Source: an uncultured Bacilli bacterium (GTDB lineage: Bacteria; Bacillota_I; Bacilli_A; RFN20; CAG-826). Taken from it: DNA of 64,000 nt. How positions within the stretch are numbered: position 1 is the first letter of the stretch; each line of letters opens with the position of its first letter. The stretch lies in the NCBI GenBank assembly GCA_944349595.1, contig CALVNF010000004.1, forward strand, positions 37,554 to 101,553. Reading direction: 5' to 3'. The notes beneath the pieces were generated by a model, which was not told the DNA's origin, did no database searches, and was given only the letters and a program-made list of their open reading frames with translations. Below, one piece after another: positions 9,284 through 18,245 of the stretch. The position numbers and the translations under genes were made by a program.

Positions 9284-10770
9284 ATAAAAAATATATTTTA
9301 AGTATTGATCAGGGAACAACATCTTCAAGAGCAATATTAATCGATAAATTTGGTCAAATAATTGAAAAATCTTCCAGAGAGATTAATTTAATTACGCCTA
9401 AAAGTGGATGGATAGAAGCTGATCCAATAGAAATTTGGTTGAGCGTAGTTGAATGCATTAACCAAGTTTTAATTAAAAGTAATACAACATTTAATGATAT
9501 AGATTGTATTGGAATTACAAACCAAAGAGAATCAGTTGTAGCATTTGATAAATTTACAGGTGAGCCTTTATATAATTGCATAATTTGGCAATCAAGACAA
9601 TCTCATGAAATTTGTGAAAGATTTTTAGATAAAGAAGAATTTATTTTTAAAAAAACCGGATTAAAAATTAATCCTTATTTTAGTGCTTCAAAAATGATTT
9701 TCATTTTAGAATATTTAAGAAACGTTAAAAAATTACCTGAATCATATATACAAAATAATGTTTATATCGGAACAATTGATTCTTGGTTAATTTATCGATT
9801 TACTAATAAAAAAGAATTTAAAACTGATGTTTCAAACGCTTCAAGAACAATGCTTTATAACATAAATACTTTTGATTATGATGATGAATTATTAAATTTA
9901 TTTAATATAAAAAGAAATATGTTACCAAAAGTACAAGATTCTTGTAGTTTATTTGGATATAGTGACTTTTTTAATACAAAAGTAAAAATCACATCTGTAA
10001 TTGGAGATCAACAAGCTGCATTATTTGGACATGCCTGTTTTAATAAAGGCGATTTTAAATGTACCTATGGTACTGGCTGTTTTATGCTTTTAAATATTGG
10101 TAAAAATATAGTTTTTTCAAAAAAAGGTTTGTTAACTTCAATTGGATGGAAAATTAAAGATGAATATTGTTATGTTTTAGAAGGAAGTATCTTTGTTGGT
10201 GGTGCTGTTATTAAATGGTTAAGAGATAATTTAAAAGTTATTGAAAAAGCAAGTGAATCAGAAAATTTAGCGAATGAAATAAAAGATGACCAACAAGTTT
10301 ATTTTGTTCCAGCTTTTGTTGGACTTGGCACTCCATATTGGAATGATGATGTTAGAGGAACAATTTATAATATTAGTCAAAATACAACCTATAAAAATAT
10401 TGTAAAAGCAGGATTAGAGGCTATTGCATATCAAGTTAAAGATGTTTTTAATGTCATGCATAAAGATGCAAAAATTAAAACTAATATTTTAAAAGCTGAT
10501 GGTGGTGCAGCGGAAAATAATTATTTAATGCAATTTCAAGCTGATTTATTAAATATGAAAGTAGAAGTTGACAATAATTTAGAAATGACTTCAACCGGAG
10601 CTGCATATTTAGCTGGTTTATATTCCGGATTTTTTAAATCTTTAGATGAAGTTAAAAAATTAAATGAAATTAAAAAAGAATATTATTGTAAAATGGATGA
10701 AGAAAAAAGAGAAAAACTTTATGATGGATGGAAAAAAGCCATCAAAAATGCAATAAATTATTCAAAATAA
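9280..10770 (+). CDS. glpK: Glycerol kinase
   Basis: Phosphorylates glycerol to glycerol 3-phosphate for lipid synthesis or catabolism. It has the normal family length (496 residues) and clear GlpK signatures: ILSIDQGTTSSRAILID at the N-terminus, GWIEADPIEIW, GITNQRESVVAFDKFTGEP, IWQSRQ, IGDQQAALFGHACF with the catalytic Asp, TYGTGCFML and ADGGAAENNYLMQ. In many low-GC Gram-positives a His in a YHF-type segment before GDQQAALFG is phosphorylated by HPr of the PTS; here that region reads SCSLFGYSDFFNTKV and has no His, so this control is probably lost. No glpF or glpO is adjacent. It is the second gene of an operon that continues into addB. Confidence 0.95.
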   Translation: MNKKYILSIDQGTTSSRAILIDKFGQIIEKSSREINLITPKSGWIEADPIEIWLSVVECINQVLIKSNTTFNDIDCIGITNQRESVVAFDKFTGEPLYNCIIWQSRQSHEICERFLDKEEFIFKKTGLKINPYFSASKMIFILEYLRNVKKLPESYIQNNVYIGTIDSWLIYRFTNKKEFKTDVSNASRTMLYNINTFDYDDELLNLFNIKRNMLPKVQDSCSLFGYSDFFNTKVKITSVIGDQQAALFGHACFNKGDFKCTYGTGCFMLLNIGKNIVFSKKGLLTSIGWKIKDEYCYVLEGSIFVGGAVIKWLRDNLKVIEKASESENLANEIKDDQQVYFVPAFVGLGTPYWNDDVRGTIYNISQNTTYKNIVKAGLEAIAYQVKDVFNVMHKDAKIKTNILKADGGAAENNYLMQFQADLLNMKVEVDNNLEMTSTGAAYLAGLYSGFFKSLDEVKKLNEIKKEYYCKMDEEKREKLYDGWKKAIKNAINYSK

Positions 10771-10787
10771 GAACAAGGAAGTAATAA

Positions 10788-13274
10788 ATGGTTTTAGAAA
10801 AAGGTATTGAATATATAATCGTAGCTAATAAAGAATGCAATTCTTTAGTTTTAAGTTACCGAGATAAAAATCCTTACATTTCATTTACTTTTTATGATGT
10901 TACATCTTTTAAAAAATGTTTTTCTTTTGATTACGATATTGAAACAATTAATTATTTATTATCTTTAACAGACGAGAATAAAAAACATATTTTTGATTAT
11001 TTAAAGATTAAAAAATATTTAAATATTGTTCATTTCTTAGAAAAAAACGAAACAAATGATGAAAATCTTAAGTTGTTTTTGAATATTAAAAATGTCTTAT
11101 TAAATAAAAATTTACTAATTGAAAATAAATATACAAATCAAACTTTTAAAAATAAACAATTAATTTTTATTGATTTAAAAGATGATATTGAAATTAATTA
11201 TCTAGTAAAAAAATATAATTTAAATGCAAAATATTTAGGTTTTGCAGAGTTTTTTGATTTTTTAAAACCTAATGATAAACAAAATGTAGTAGTTTTTAAC
11301 AATATTTTTCAGCAACTTGAATATGTTATGAATTCAATTGTAGAAAAATTCAATAAAATGCCAGGTAGAAATAATGAATCTTATAATAATGAAGAAAATA
11401 TAAATGTAGACGTTATTAAAATTACAAATGAAAAAAAATTAGAAAATAATATAAAAATAATTGGTAATATTGATAATCTTGCTTTCTTTTTACCTTACTT
11501 CAAAAAAGCTTATAATTTAGATTTTTATTATAAAAAAAGAACATCTTTACTTAATATAAATAGTGTTAAAAGATATTTAAATTATTTATATAGTGTAACT
11601 AAAAACCTTGATACTAATAATAAATATCCAATTATTAATCAATATATATTACAAGTGAATAAAATTATTAATCAATATAAATTAAATACTTATGAGTTTG
11701 ATTTTGGATTTAATGTTTTAAATCAAATTCTTCAATCTACCATCAATGTTGAACAAGTCGGAGATAAAGGCATTGAAATATTAAATGATGAAATTGATTA
11801 TAAATTAGATAAAGAATATTATTTATTAGATTTTGTTCAAGGAGTCTTTCCAAAAGAATTTACAAACGATAACATTTTAGATGACGAATTATTAAAAGAA
11901 AATAATATAAATCCTTCATATCAATTATATAAACTAGAATATGAAAGAGTTAAAAATTTTATAACATATGGTAATTTTAGTTTAATTTCTTATTATAAAA
12001 AACACGTTGGAGAAAGAATTTATCCATCACTTTTAGTTAAAGATCTTAATTTAAATGATAAAGAATATATTAGAAAAAGAGAAGAAGTAAATGATTTTTC
12101 TTCAATTGATGCAAATTTAAAATTTAGTATTATAAAAAATGAGAAAGATAAATTTAATAAAAATTCGATTTTTTATAATGTTTATAATAAGTCAAACATA
12201 ATAGAAAAAAATTATTACACGAATAATTTTAATTGGGAAGGGGAAAATAAACAAGAAATTGAGGAATTAAAAGAAAAAACCTTTTCAATTTCTCAAATTC
12301 AAAAATTTTCACAATGTCCATTTTCATATTATTTAACTTATATTTTAAAGATAAATGAAAATATTGACGATTTTAGTATTAGAGTTGGTAATTTTTTACA
12401 TAAAGTTTTAGAAAATGTTTATAAAGATGATTTTAATTTAGAAAAAAGCGTTGAAGAAAATAAAAATAATTATTTTTTAAATAAAATTGAACTTATTTTA
12501 AGTGATAAAATTATAGAAAATTTTAAATATTATGTTGATGTATTATTAGATATAAAGAAAAATATCAACTTTGTTAAAGATTTTCATGAGAAAAATTTCA
12601 AACTTAAATTAGAAGATTATGATTTCGAAGGAAAAATTGACTCATTAATAATTACAAGTGTTAATAATCAAAAATATATAAATGTTTTAGATTACAAAAC
12701 AAATGGAAAATCTTTTGATTATGATGAGATAAGCTATGGAGTTAATATTCAACTTCCAACATATATTTTATTAGCGACTTCAAATAATTATTATATGAAT
12801 TATGAAATTGGATTTGCAGCTTTTTCAAGACTTTTAAATCCTAATTTATTATATATAGATGATGGTGTAATTGATCTTAAAAAAGAAATAGATAAAATGC
12901 ATTTTACAGGTTTTTTAAATAGTGAAGAAGAATTTAAAAAGAGCTTAAATAGTGAATATTTTAAAAAATTAAAATCTTATCCTTTATATCAAGTTAAAAA
13001 TGATGAAGGAATAACAGAGAAAAATATTAATGATATATTAGAATTAACAAAAAAAGTTATTATAAATAAAATAAAAGATATTAAAAATTATAAATTTGAT
13101 GTTTTTCCAATAAGAATTAAAAAAGATAATGAAAGAAATACTCCTTGTACATATTGTAGTTTTTCTAATATTTGTTATGTTAGAAAAAACGACTACAATC
13201 AGTATAATAATGTATCTGATACAGATAAAAACACAAATAATGATTTATCAATAGAGGATGAAGAAGATGAGTAA
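10788..13274 (+). CDS. addB: AddB-type nuclease subunit of the AddAB helicase-nuclease
   Basis: Partner of AddA in processing double-strand breaks for RecA-dependent repair. About 828 residues, shorter than typical AddB (over 1100). The N-terminal half lacks recognisable helicase motifs, including Walker A. The C-terminal third is a RecB-type PD-(D/E)XK nuclease: the entry helix ISQIQKFSQCPFSYY near residue 505, the catalytic strand NVLDYKTNGKS near residue 633, and a final C-x2-C-x5-C cluster (CTYCSFSNIC) near residue 787. With the Cys near 509 this makes the four ligands of the AddB iron-sulfur staple. A GGAAG site precedes the start, and the 3' end overlaps addA. Confidence 0.88.
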   Translation: MVLEKGIEYIIVANKECNSLVLSYRDKNPYISFTFYDVTSFKKCFSFDYDIETINYLLSLTDENKKHIFDYLKIKKYLNIVHFLEKNETNDENLKLFLNIKNVLLNKNLLIENKYTNQTFKNKQLIFIDLKDDIEINYLVKKYNLNAKYLGFAEFFDFLKPNDKQNVVVFNNIFQQLEYVMNSIVEKFNKMPGRNNESYNNEENINVDVIKITNEKKLENNIKIIGNIDNLAFFLPYFKKAYNLDFYYKKRTSLLNINSVKRYLNYLYSVTKNLDTNNKYPIINQYILQVNKIINQYKLNTYEFDFGFNVLNQILQSTINVEQVGDKGIEILNDEIDYKLDKEYYLLDFVQGVFPKEFTNDNILDDELLKENNINPSYQLYKLEYERVKNFITYGNFSLISYYKKHVGERIYPSLLVKDLNLNDKEYIRKREEVNDFSSIDANLKFSIIKNEKDKFNKNSIFYNVYNKSNIIEKNYYTNNFNWEGENKQEIEELKEKTFSISQIQKFSQCPFSYYLTYILKINENIDDFSIRVGNFLHKVLENVYKDDFNLEKSVEENKNNYFLNKIELILSDKIIENFKYYVDVLLDIKKNINFVKDFHEKNFKLKLEDYDFEGKIDSLIITSVNNQKYINVLDYKTNGKSFDYDEISYGVNIQLPTYILLATSNNYYMNYEIGFAAFSRLLNPNLLYIDDGVIDLKKEIDKMHFTGFLNSEEEFKKSLNSEYFKKLKSYPLYQVKNDEGITEKNINDILELTKKVIINKIKDIKNYKFDVFPIRIKKDNERNTPCTYCSFSNICYVRKNDYNQYNNVSDTDKNTNNDLSIEDEEDE

Positions 13275-16200
13275 AAAGTATTTTACAGATGAACAATTAG
13301 ATGCAATCAAGGCTTATGGTTCTAACATTATTGTATCCGCTGGGGCTGGTTCAGGCAAAACTGATGTCTTATCAAATAAAGTCAAAGACGTCTTTTTAAA
13401 TCACGGCCTTCTTCCATCAAATATTTTAGTTTTAACATTTACAAATAGCGCTGCTTTTGAAATGAAAAATAGAATAATAGGCACTTTAAAATCAGACAAT
13501 AATGTAAAAAAAGAATTTATAGACCAAATAAATACTTCACATGTCCAAACTTTTGACTCCTTTACATTATTTGTTTTTAAAAAATTTTCATATTTATTAA
13601 ATTTGAATTCAAATATATCTATTATTAATCCAATAGATCTCAAAATTAAAAAAGATGAAATACTAGATAAAATAATTCAAGAAAAAATAGATTCAAATGA
13701 TGAGACATTTATAAAATATTTTAAAGAATATTGTTTTTTAGATTTAAATATTTTTAAAACAATTATTTATAATACGTTAGATTTTTTAGATAAGAGTATT
13801 GATAAAGAAAAATATTTAAATGATTTTAAATTGTTATATAAAACAAAAGAAACTACAAAAAAGGATTTTGATGATTATATAAATAATTTCTTTTCAAAAA
13901 TTAAAAAAATGTATGATAAATGTTTTAATAATGATGAAATACATTTTGAAAATACAAATTATTTAAAAGAAGCAGAAAAATATTATCTTAATGAATTTTT
14001 TGGAAAAGATATTATAAATTATATTAAATTCTCAGATGAACATAAAAGACCTGCAGCTCAAAAAAAGGTAATGAGATTAGGTGAAACTGATAAAGCTTTA
14101 AATGATAAATTTAAAAATGATTTTAATGCTATTATTAATGAATATAAAGGGTATCCATTAAAGTTGGATGAAAATTTAAAATTTATCGAAGAAGAAAACA
14201 AAACATTAGAATTCTTTTTAACTATTGTAAAAACATTAAATGATAAATTAGATGATTATAAAAAAATGATCAATAAATTTACTTTTGATGATATTGCAAA
14301 AATTTCATATAAATTATTAGATTTCAAAGAAGTAAAGGCTTATTTGACTAATACTTTTAAATTTATTTTAATAGATGAATACCAAGATACAAACGATATA
14401 CAAGAAGCTTTCATCAATAAATTTTCTAATAATAATGTATATAGTGTCGGAGATGTTAAACAATCAATTTATAGTTTTAGAAATGCAAATTGTGATATTT
14501 TTAATAACAAATTTATAGTTTTTAAAAATGACAAAGCCAAAGGTCAAGCTTTGCAATTAACTAATAATTTTCGTTCAAGAGAACAAATTTTAAATAATGT
14601 TAATCAAATTTTTGGTCATTTATTTGAAAAAGATGACAATATTGATTATAAACGCGATCATAATATTAAATTTGGATTAAAACTTTATAATGACAATATT
14701 TATAATATTAAACACTATGGAGTTAAATTATTGAATATTTCTTTAAAAATGCAAGATTATGCAAAAATATATAATATTAAATCTAAATTAGATTGTTATG
14801 GTTATTTTATTTGTCAGGATATAATCAAAAAAATGAATTCAGGATTTATGGTCTATGATAAGGATACTAAAACGTTAAGAGAAGCTAAATTTAGCGATTT
14901 TTGTATTATCGCATCGAGAAAAAAATATTTTGATAGAATTGAAAAAGTATTTAATAAATATCATGTTCCAATTATTAATTATAAAGATCAAGATATTAAT
15001 GTCTCAATGCCAATTGTTGTATTAAAATCGATTATTTCTTTAATATATGAACTTAGCAAAGATGAAGATTCAAGAAGTGAAATAAAATTAAAAGAATACT
15101 ATTTATCAATTGCAAGATCATACTTATATAAAAAAAATAAAGATGATTCTAGTGAAAAAAATAACGAAACAAAAAGAATTTCTGATGAAAAAATTGATGA
15201 TTCTACAATTTATAATAATTTAAAAAATAATACATATTTAGATAGTGAAATTTTTAAAAAATGCATCGAATTATATGAAGATTTTAAAAATAATAATTCA
15301 TCTTTAACTCAACTAGTTTTAAATATAATACAAAAATTTGAATTTATTGAAAAATTACCTAGAATTTCTGATCCATTAACAAATATTGACAATATTGAAT
15401 ACTTTTATAATTTAACAAGAGAATTTGAAGATAGTGGTAAAAATTTGTATGATTTAATTTTAATTTTCGATTACCTCAAATCAAATAATGATGAGATTAA
15501 AAGTGAGTATTTAAATACTGTTGAAGATGCTGTAAACATGATGACAATATTTAAATCAAAAGGTTTAGAATGGCCAATTATTTACATAATCGATATTGCT
15601 TCAAATCAAATTCAAATAAAGCAATCTAAAGAAATTTCTGAATTTATGAGTAATAAAAAATATGGTATAGAAATTGGAAACAAGAATAAAAAGCATTCAT
15701 TTTATTTTAATTTAATTAAAAAATATAACAAAAACGAAATTATTAATGAACTTGTAAGACTATATTATGTTGCAATTACAAGAGCTAGAGAACAATGTAA
15801 TATCATTACTTTGGAGAATGATAAAAAAGAAAAAATTGTAAAAGATAGTTCTTTTTTATCATTTATCAAACAATATATAAATGATTATGAAATAGATAAT
15901 GAATTTGCAAATCAATTTATCGATCCGATCAATAATTCTTATAAAAAAGAATTAGAATTAAATTTAAAATCAGAATTAAAAAATAATGATATACCTAAAG
16001 ATGTTGAAAATATTACGATTAATAATGTGGAAATTAAATTTTCTGAAATTATTAATAAAAAAGCCAGTAAAAATGTTGAATTTATCGATAGTGATATTCA
16101 AAGTAAATTAGATGAAGGTAGTAAAATTCATAATTTATTATCATTAATCGATTTAAAAACTAAAGATACAAGTTTTATTACTGAAGCACAATATAAAAAT

Positions 16201-16500
16201 ATAATTGATAAATTTTTAAAATTGGATATATTTTCCAATCTTGAAAATACACAAATTTATAAAGAATATGAATTTTATGATAAAAATCAAGATATTCATG
16301 GCTTTGTTGATTTAATACTAGTCGATGAAAATGAAGTAAAGATAATTGATTATAAATTAAAAAATATTGACGATGAAGAATATAAAACTCAATTAAGTAT
16401 TTATAAAAAATATATACAAGAAAAATTCAAAAAACCATGCAAAACCCTATTAATTTCAATATTAGATAATAAAATCAAGGAGGTAAATATCAATGATTGA
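13267..16500 (+). CDS. addA: AddA-type helicase-nuclease (UvrD/RecB family)
   Basis: The motor and second nuclease subunit of AddAB. Visible motifs are Walker A VSAGAGSGKTDVLS near residue 30, motif Ia LVLTFTNSAAFEMKNR, Walker B ILIDEYQDTND, motif III VYSVGDVKQSIYSFR, motif V MTIFKSKGLEWPIIYI and motif VI LYYVAITRAREQ. A C-terminal PD-(D/E)XK nuclease follows with HGFVDLILV and KIIDYKLKN. I placed the start at ATG 13267 rather than ATG 13258, because GAGG at 13254-13257 is correctly spaced only for the later codon. It overlaps addB by eight bases. About 1077 residues, slightly short for the family. Confidence 0.92.
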   Translation: MSKKYFTDEQLDAIKAYGSNIIVSAGAGSGKTDVLSNKVKDVFLNHGLLPSNILVLTFTNSAAFEMKNRIIGTLKSDNNVKKEFIDQINTSHVQTFDSFTLFVFKKFSYLLNLNSNISIINPIDLKIKKDEILDKIIQEKIDSNDETFIKYFKEYCFLDLNIFKTIIYNTLDFLDKSIDKEKYLNDFKLLYKTKETTKKDFDDYINNFFSKIKKMYDKCFNNDEIHFENTNYLKEAEKYYLNEFFGKDIINYIKFSDEHKRPAAQKKVMRLGETDKALNDKFKNDFNAIINEYKGYPLKLDENLKFIEEENKTLEFFLTIVKTLNDKLDDYKKMINKFTFDDIAKISYKLLDFKEVKAYLTNTFKFILIDEYQDTNDIQEAFINKFSNNNVYSVGDVKQSIYSFRNANCDIFNNKFIVFKNDKAKGQALQLTNNFRSREQILNNVNQIFGHLFEKDDNIDYKRDHNIKFGLKLYNDNIYNIKHYGVKLLNISLKMQDYAKIYNIKSKLDCYGYFICQDIIKKMNSGFMVYDKDTKTLREAKFSDFCIIASRKKYFDRIEKVFNKYHVPIINYKDQDINVSMPIVVLKSIISLIYELSKDEDSRSEIKLKEYYLSIARSYLYKKNKDDSSEKNNETKRISDEKIDDSTIYNNLKNNTYLDSEIFKKCIELYEDFKNNNSSLTQLVLNIIQKFEFIEKLPRISDPLTNIDNIEYFYNLTREFEDSGKNLYDLILIFDYLKSNNDEIKSEYLNTVEDAVNMMTIFKSKGLEWPIIYIIDIASNQIQIKQSKEISEFMSNKKYGIEIGNKNKKHSFYFNLIKKYNKNEIINELVRLYYVAITRAREQCNIITLENDKKEKIVKDSSFLSFIKQYINDYEIDNEFANQFIDPINNSYKKELELNLKSELKNNDIPKDVENITINNVEIKFSEIINKKASKNVEFIDSDIQSKLDEGSKIHNLLSLIDLKTKDTSFITEAQYKNIIDKFLKLDIFSNLENTQIYKEYEFYDKNQDIHGFVDLILVDENEVKIIDYKLKNIDDEEYKTQLSIYKKYIQEKFKKPCKTLLISILDNKIKEVNIND

Positions 16501-17143
16501 AGATATTAAAATTTTAGAAGATGAATTTTCAGATGATGAAAGAAAAATTTATCAGGCTTTATTAAAAAAGAAAGATTGGTTAAATATTAAATTAATTAGA
16601 TCGGGAAACCTTGATTATTATGTTGACGAAAAAAATAATAAAAGATATCCATTTTTAGAACATTTATTTGATAATGTTGTATTTTTTAAAAAACCTCAAT
16701 ATACTGGAAAGTTTGAAGATAAAGAAAAAATAAATTTATTGTTAGAAGATTATAATATTGCGATTTTTCAAACAAAAATAAACCTAAAAAACGATGCTCC
16801 ATTTTATGTAGAATATGATTTTAATAAATTAGATGAATTAGGTTATCGTGCTTTATTAGCAAATTTTTATAAAATGCATAAAGAAGATGATTTAGAAATT
16901 AAATATGATAAATTAGAAGAAGCTGTAAATCAAATTAAATTATGTTGTATTGGAAATGAAGACGATTATTGTTTTGTTCTTGCAAATGAAGCATTAATTA
17001 ATGGTTGTTTCTTCTTACCAATTGTTAGTAAAATTTATATAGCAAGACAAATTAGTGAAGATTTATTTAATGATTTAGAATATTATGCAAAAATGAATAA
17101 AGTTCAAATTGAGGTAATTTATGAAAATACAAAAGATAACTAA
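16493..17143 (+). CDS. Hypothetical protein following addA
   Basis: A 216-residue soluble, acidic protein that I do not recognise. A perfect AAGGAGGT at 16477-16484 inside the end of addA, eight bases before ATG 16493, implies strong translation. The start overlaps the addA stop by eight bases and the 3' end overlaps the next gene by 23 bases, so it belongs firmly to the addBA operon. It has no membrane spans and no clear catalytic motif; a small Cys pair sits near residue 145 (LCCIGN). Confidence 0.75.
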   Translation: MIEDIKILEDEFSDDERKIYQALLKKKDWLNIKLIRSGNLDYYVDEKNNKRYPFLEHLFDNVVFFKKPQYTGKFEDKEKINLLLEDYNIAIFQTKINLKNDAPFYVEYDFNKLDELGYRALLANFYKMHKEDDLEIKYDKLEEAVNQIKLCCIGNEDDYCFVLANEALINGCFFLPIVSKIYIARQISEDLFNDLEYYAKMNKVQIEVIYENTKDN

Positions 17144-18245
17144 GGAAGAATTTAATATATTTTATAAAAGAATAAATCCTAATCCTTTATATGATGAAGA
17201 TTTTTTATATAATTTATTAAATAATATCATTGATTATTATAATAACGAAGTAGATGTTTCTGTTTCAGATAATTTCAGTGACATAAATCCTTATAGTGTA
17301 TTTTTATATTTATATGCAGAATATAATTATTGTGTTCAAGGAAAATCTGAGGAAGAGATATTAAAATTTAATAACGATATTGATTCTCTTGATGCTTTAT
17401 CTTCGATTGCATTAGATAAATACCTAACTAATGAAAAAATAGATTTAAATGAAAAATATTTTGCAAATAAATTTTCTCCATCTATTTCAACTTTGACTTT
17501 ATATTTAAATTTTATGAATAAAGTTAATTTACAATTTTCAAAAAATAATCCATTTATAACTTTAATTTCTGATATATTAATGAAATGTATTAAGATTTCA
17601 AAATGTACACTTGAATTATTGACAAATGGATTTGAAGCAGAAGCATTTTCAACTTGGAGAACACTACATGAAACCGAATGTGTTTTAAGAATTTTAATAA
17701 AATATAAAAAACCAGTTATTACGTCTTATTTAAAACATTTAACTTATTCTCTAGCCTATCGAAAATTAATAAAGAATCCTGACAGAACTAATGAAATATT
17801 TGAAGAGATTAAAAAAGAGATGAAAGTTTATAATTTAAAATCTAAAGACATGAAAAAATATATCGAATATGGATATTTATTAGCAATTGATGAATTTAAA
17901 TTAGAAGATAATTATAAACTTAATTTTAGAGATGGTGTTGAAAAAATGGCTGGACTAGAAAATTATTCAAAACTATACGAATATAGTAGTGAAATTGCCC
18001 ATTCTTCCCCATTAATGATTTATTCAAATGAACAATCTTTATTTCATTTAACATTAATTTCATTATATGAAGTATTTTTTAGAATTGAACAAATTTTCTC
18101 GAGTCATTTATTATCACTAAATGAAAATAAAGAATTTAAAGAAAGATACCTTAAAATGAGACAAGTTTATTATTATATTTTAGTTAATATATATAATAAG
18201 GAAAAAGAAATTTACTATAAATTAACAAATCATAAAACATTTTGA
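17121..18245 (+). CDS. DUF5677-like protein
   Basis: A 374-residue, mostly helical protein. The central part (KCTLELLTNGFEAEAFSTW then RTLHETECVLRILIKYKK) and the later EYSSEIAHSSP resemble the DUF5677 family, in which an Arg/His-Glu helix and a late His are conserved. Its biochemical function is not known to me. It overlaps the previous gene by 23 bases with its own GAGG site at 17111-17114, so it is the last gene of the HAD-glpK-addB-addA operon. Its last 16 bases overlap the tail of the convergent nucleoside kinase gene. Confidence 0.65.
   Translation: MKIQKITKEEFNIFYKRINPNPLYDEDFLYNLLNNIIDYYNNEVDVSVSDNFSDINPYSVFLYLYAEYNYCVQGKSEEEILKFNNDIDSLDALSSIALDKYLTNEKIDLNEKYFANKFSPSISTLTLYLNFMNKVNLQFSKNNPFITLISDILMKCIKISKCTLELLTNGFEAEAFSTWRTLHETECVLRILIKYKKPVITSYLKHLTYSLAYRKLIKNPDRTNEIFEEIKKEMKVYNLKSKDMKKYIEYGYLLAIDEFKLEDNYKLNFRDGVEKMAGLENYSKLYEYSSEIAHSSPLMIYSNEQSLFHLTLISLYEVFFRIEQIFSSHLLSLNENKEFKERYLKMRQVYYYILVNIYNKEKEIYYKLTNHKTF

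Noticed and set aside
13401..13643. 80-residue frame opposite addA
   Set aside because: It mirrors the strongly conserved helicase motifs of addA and has no independent signals.
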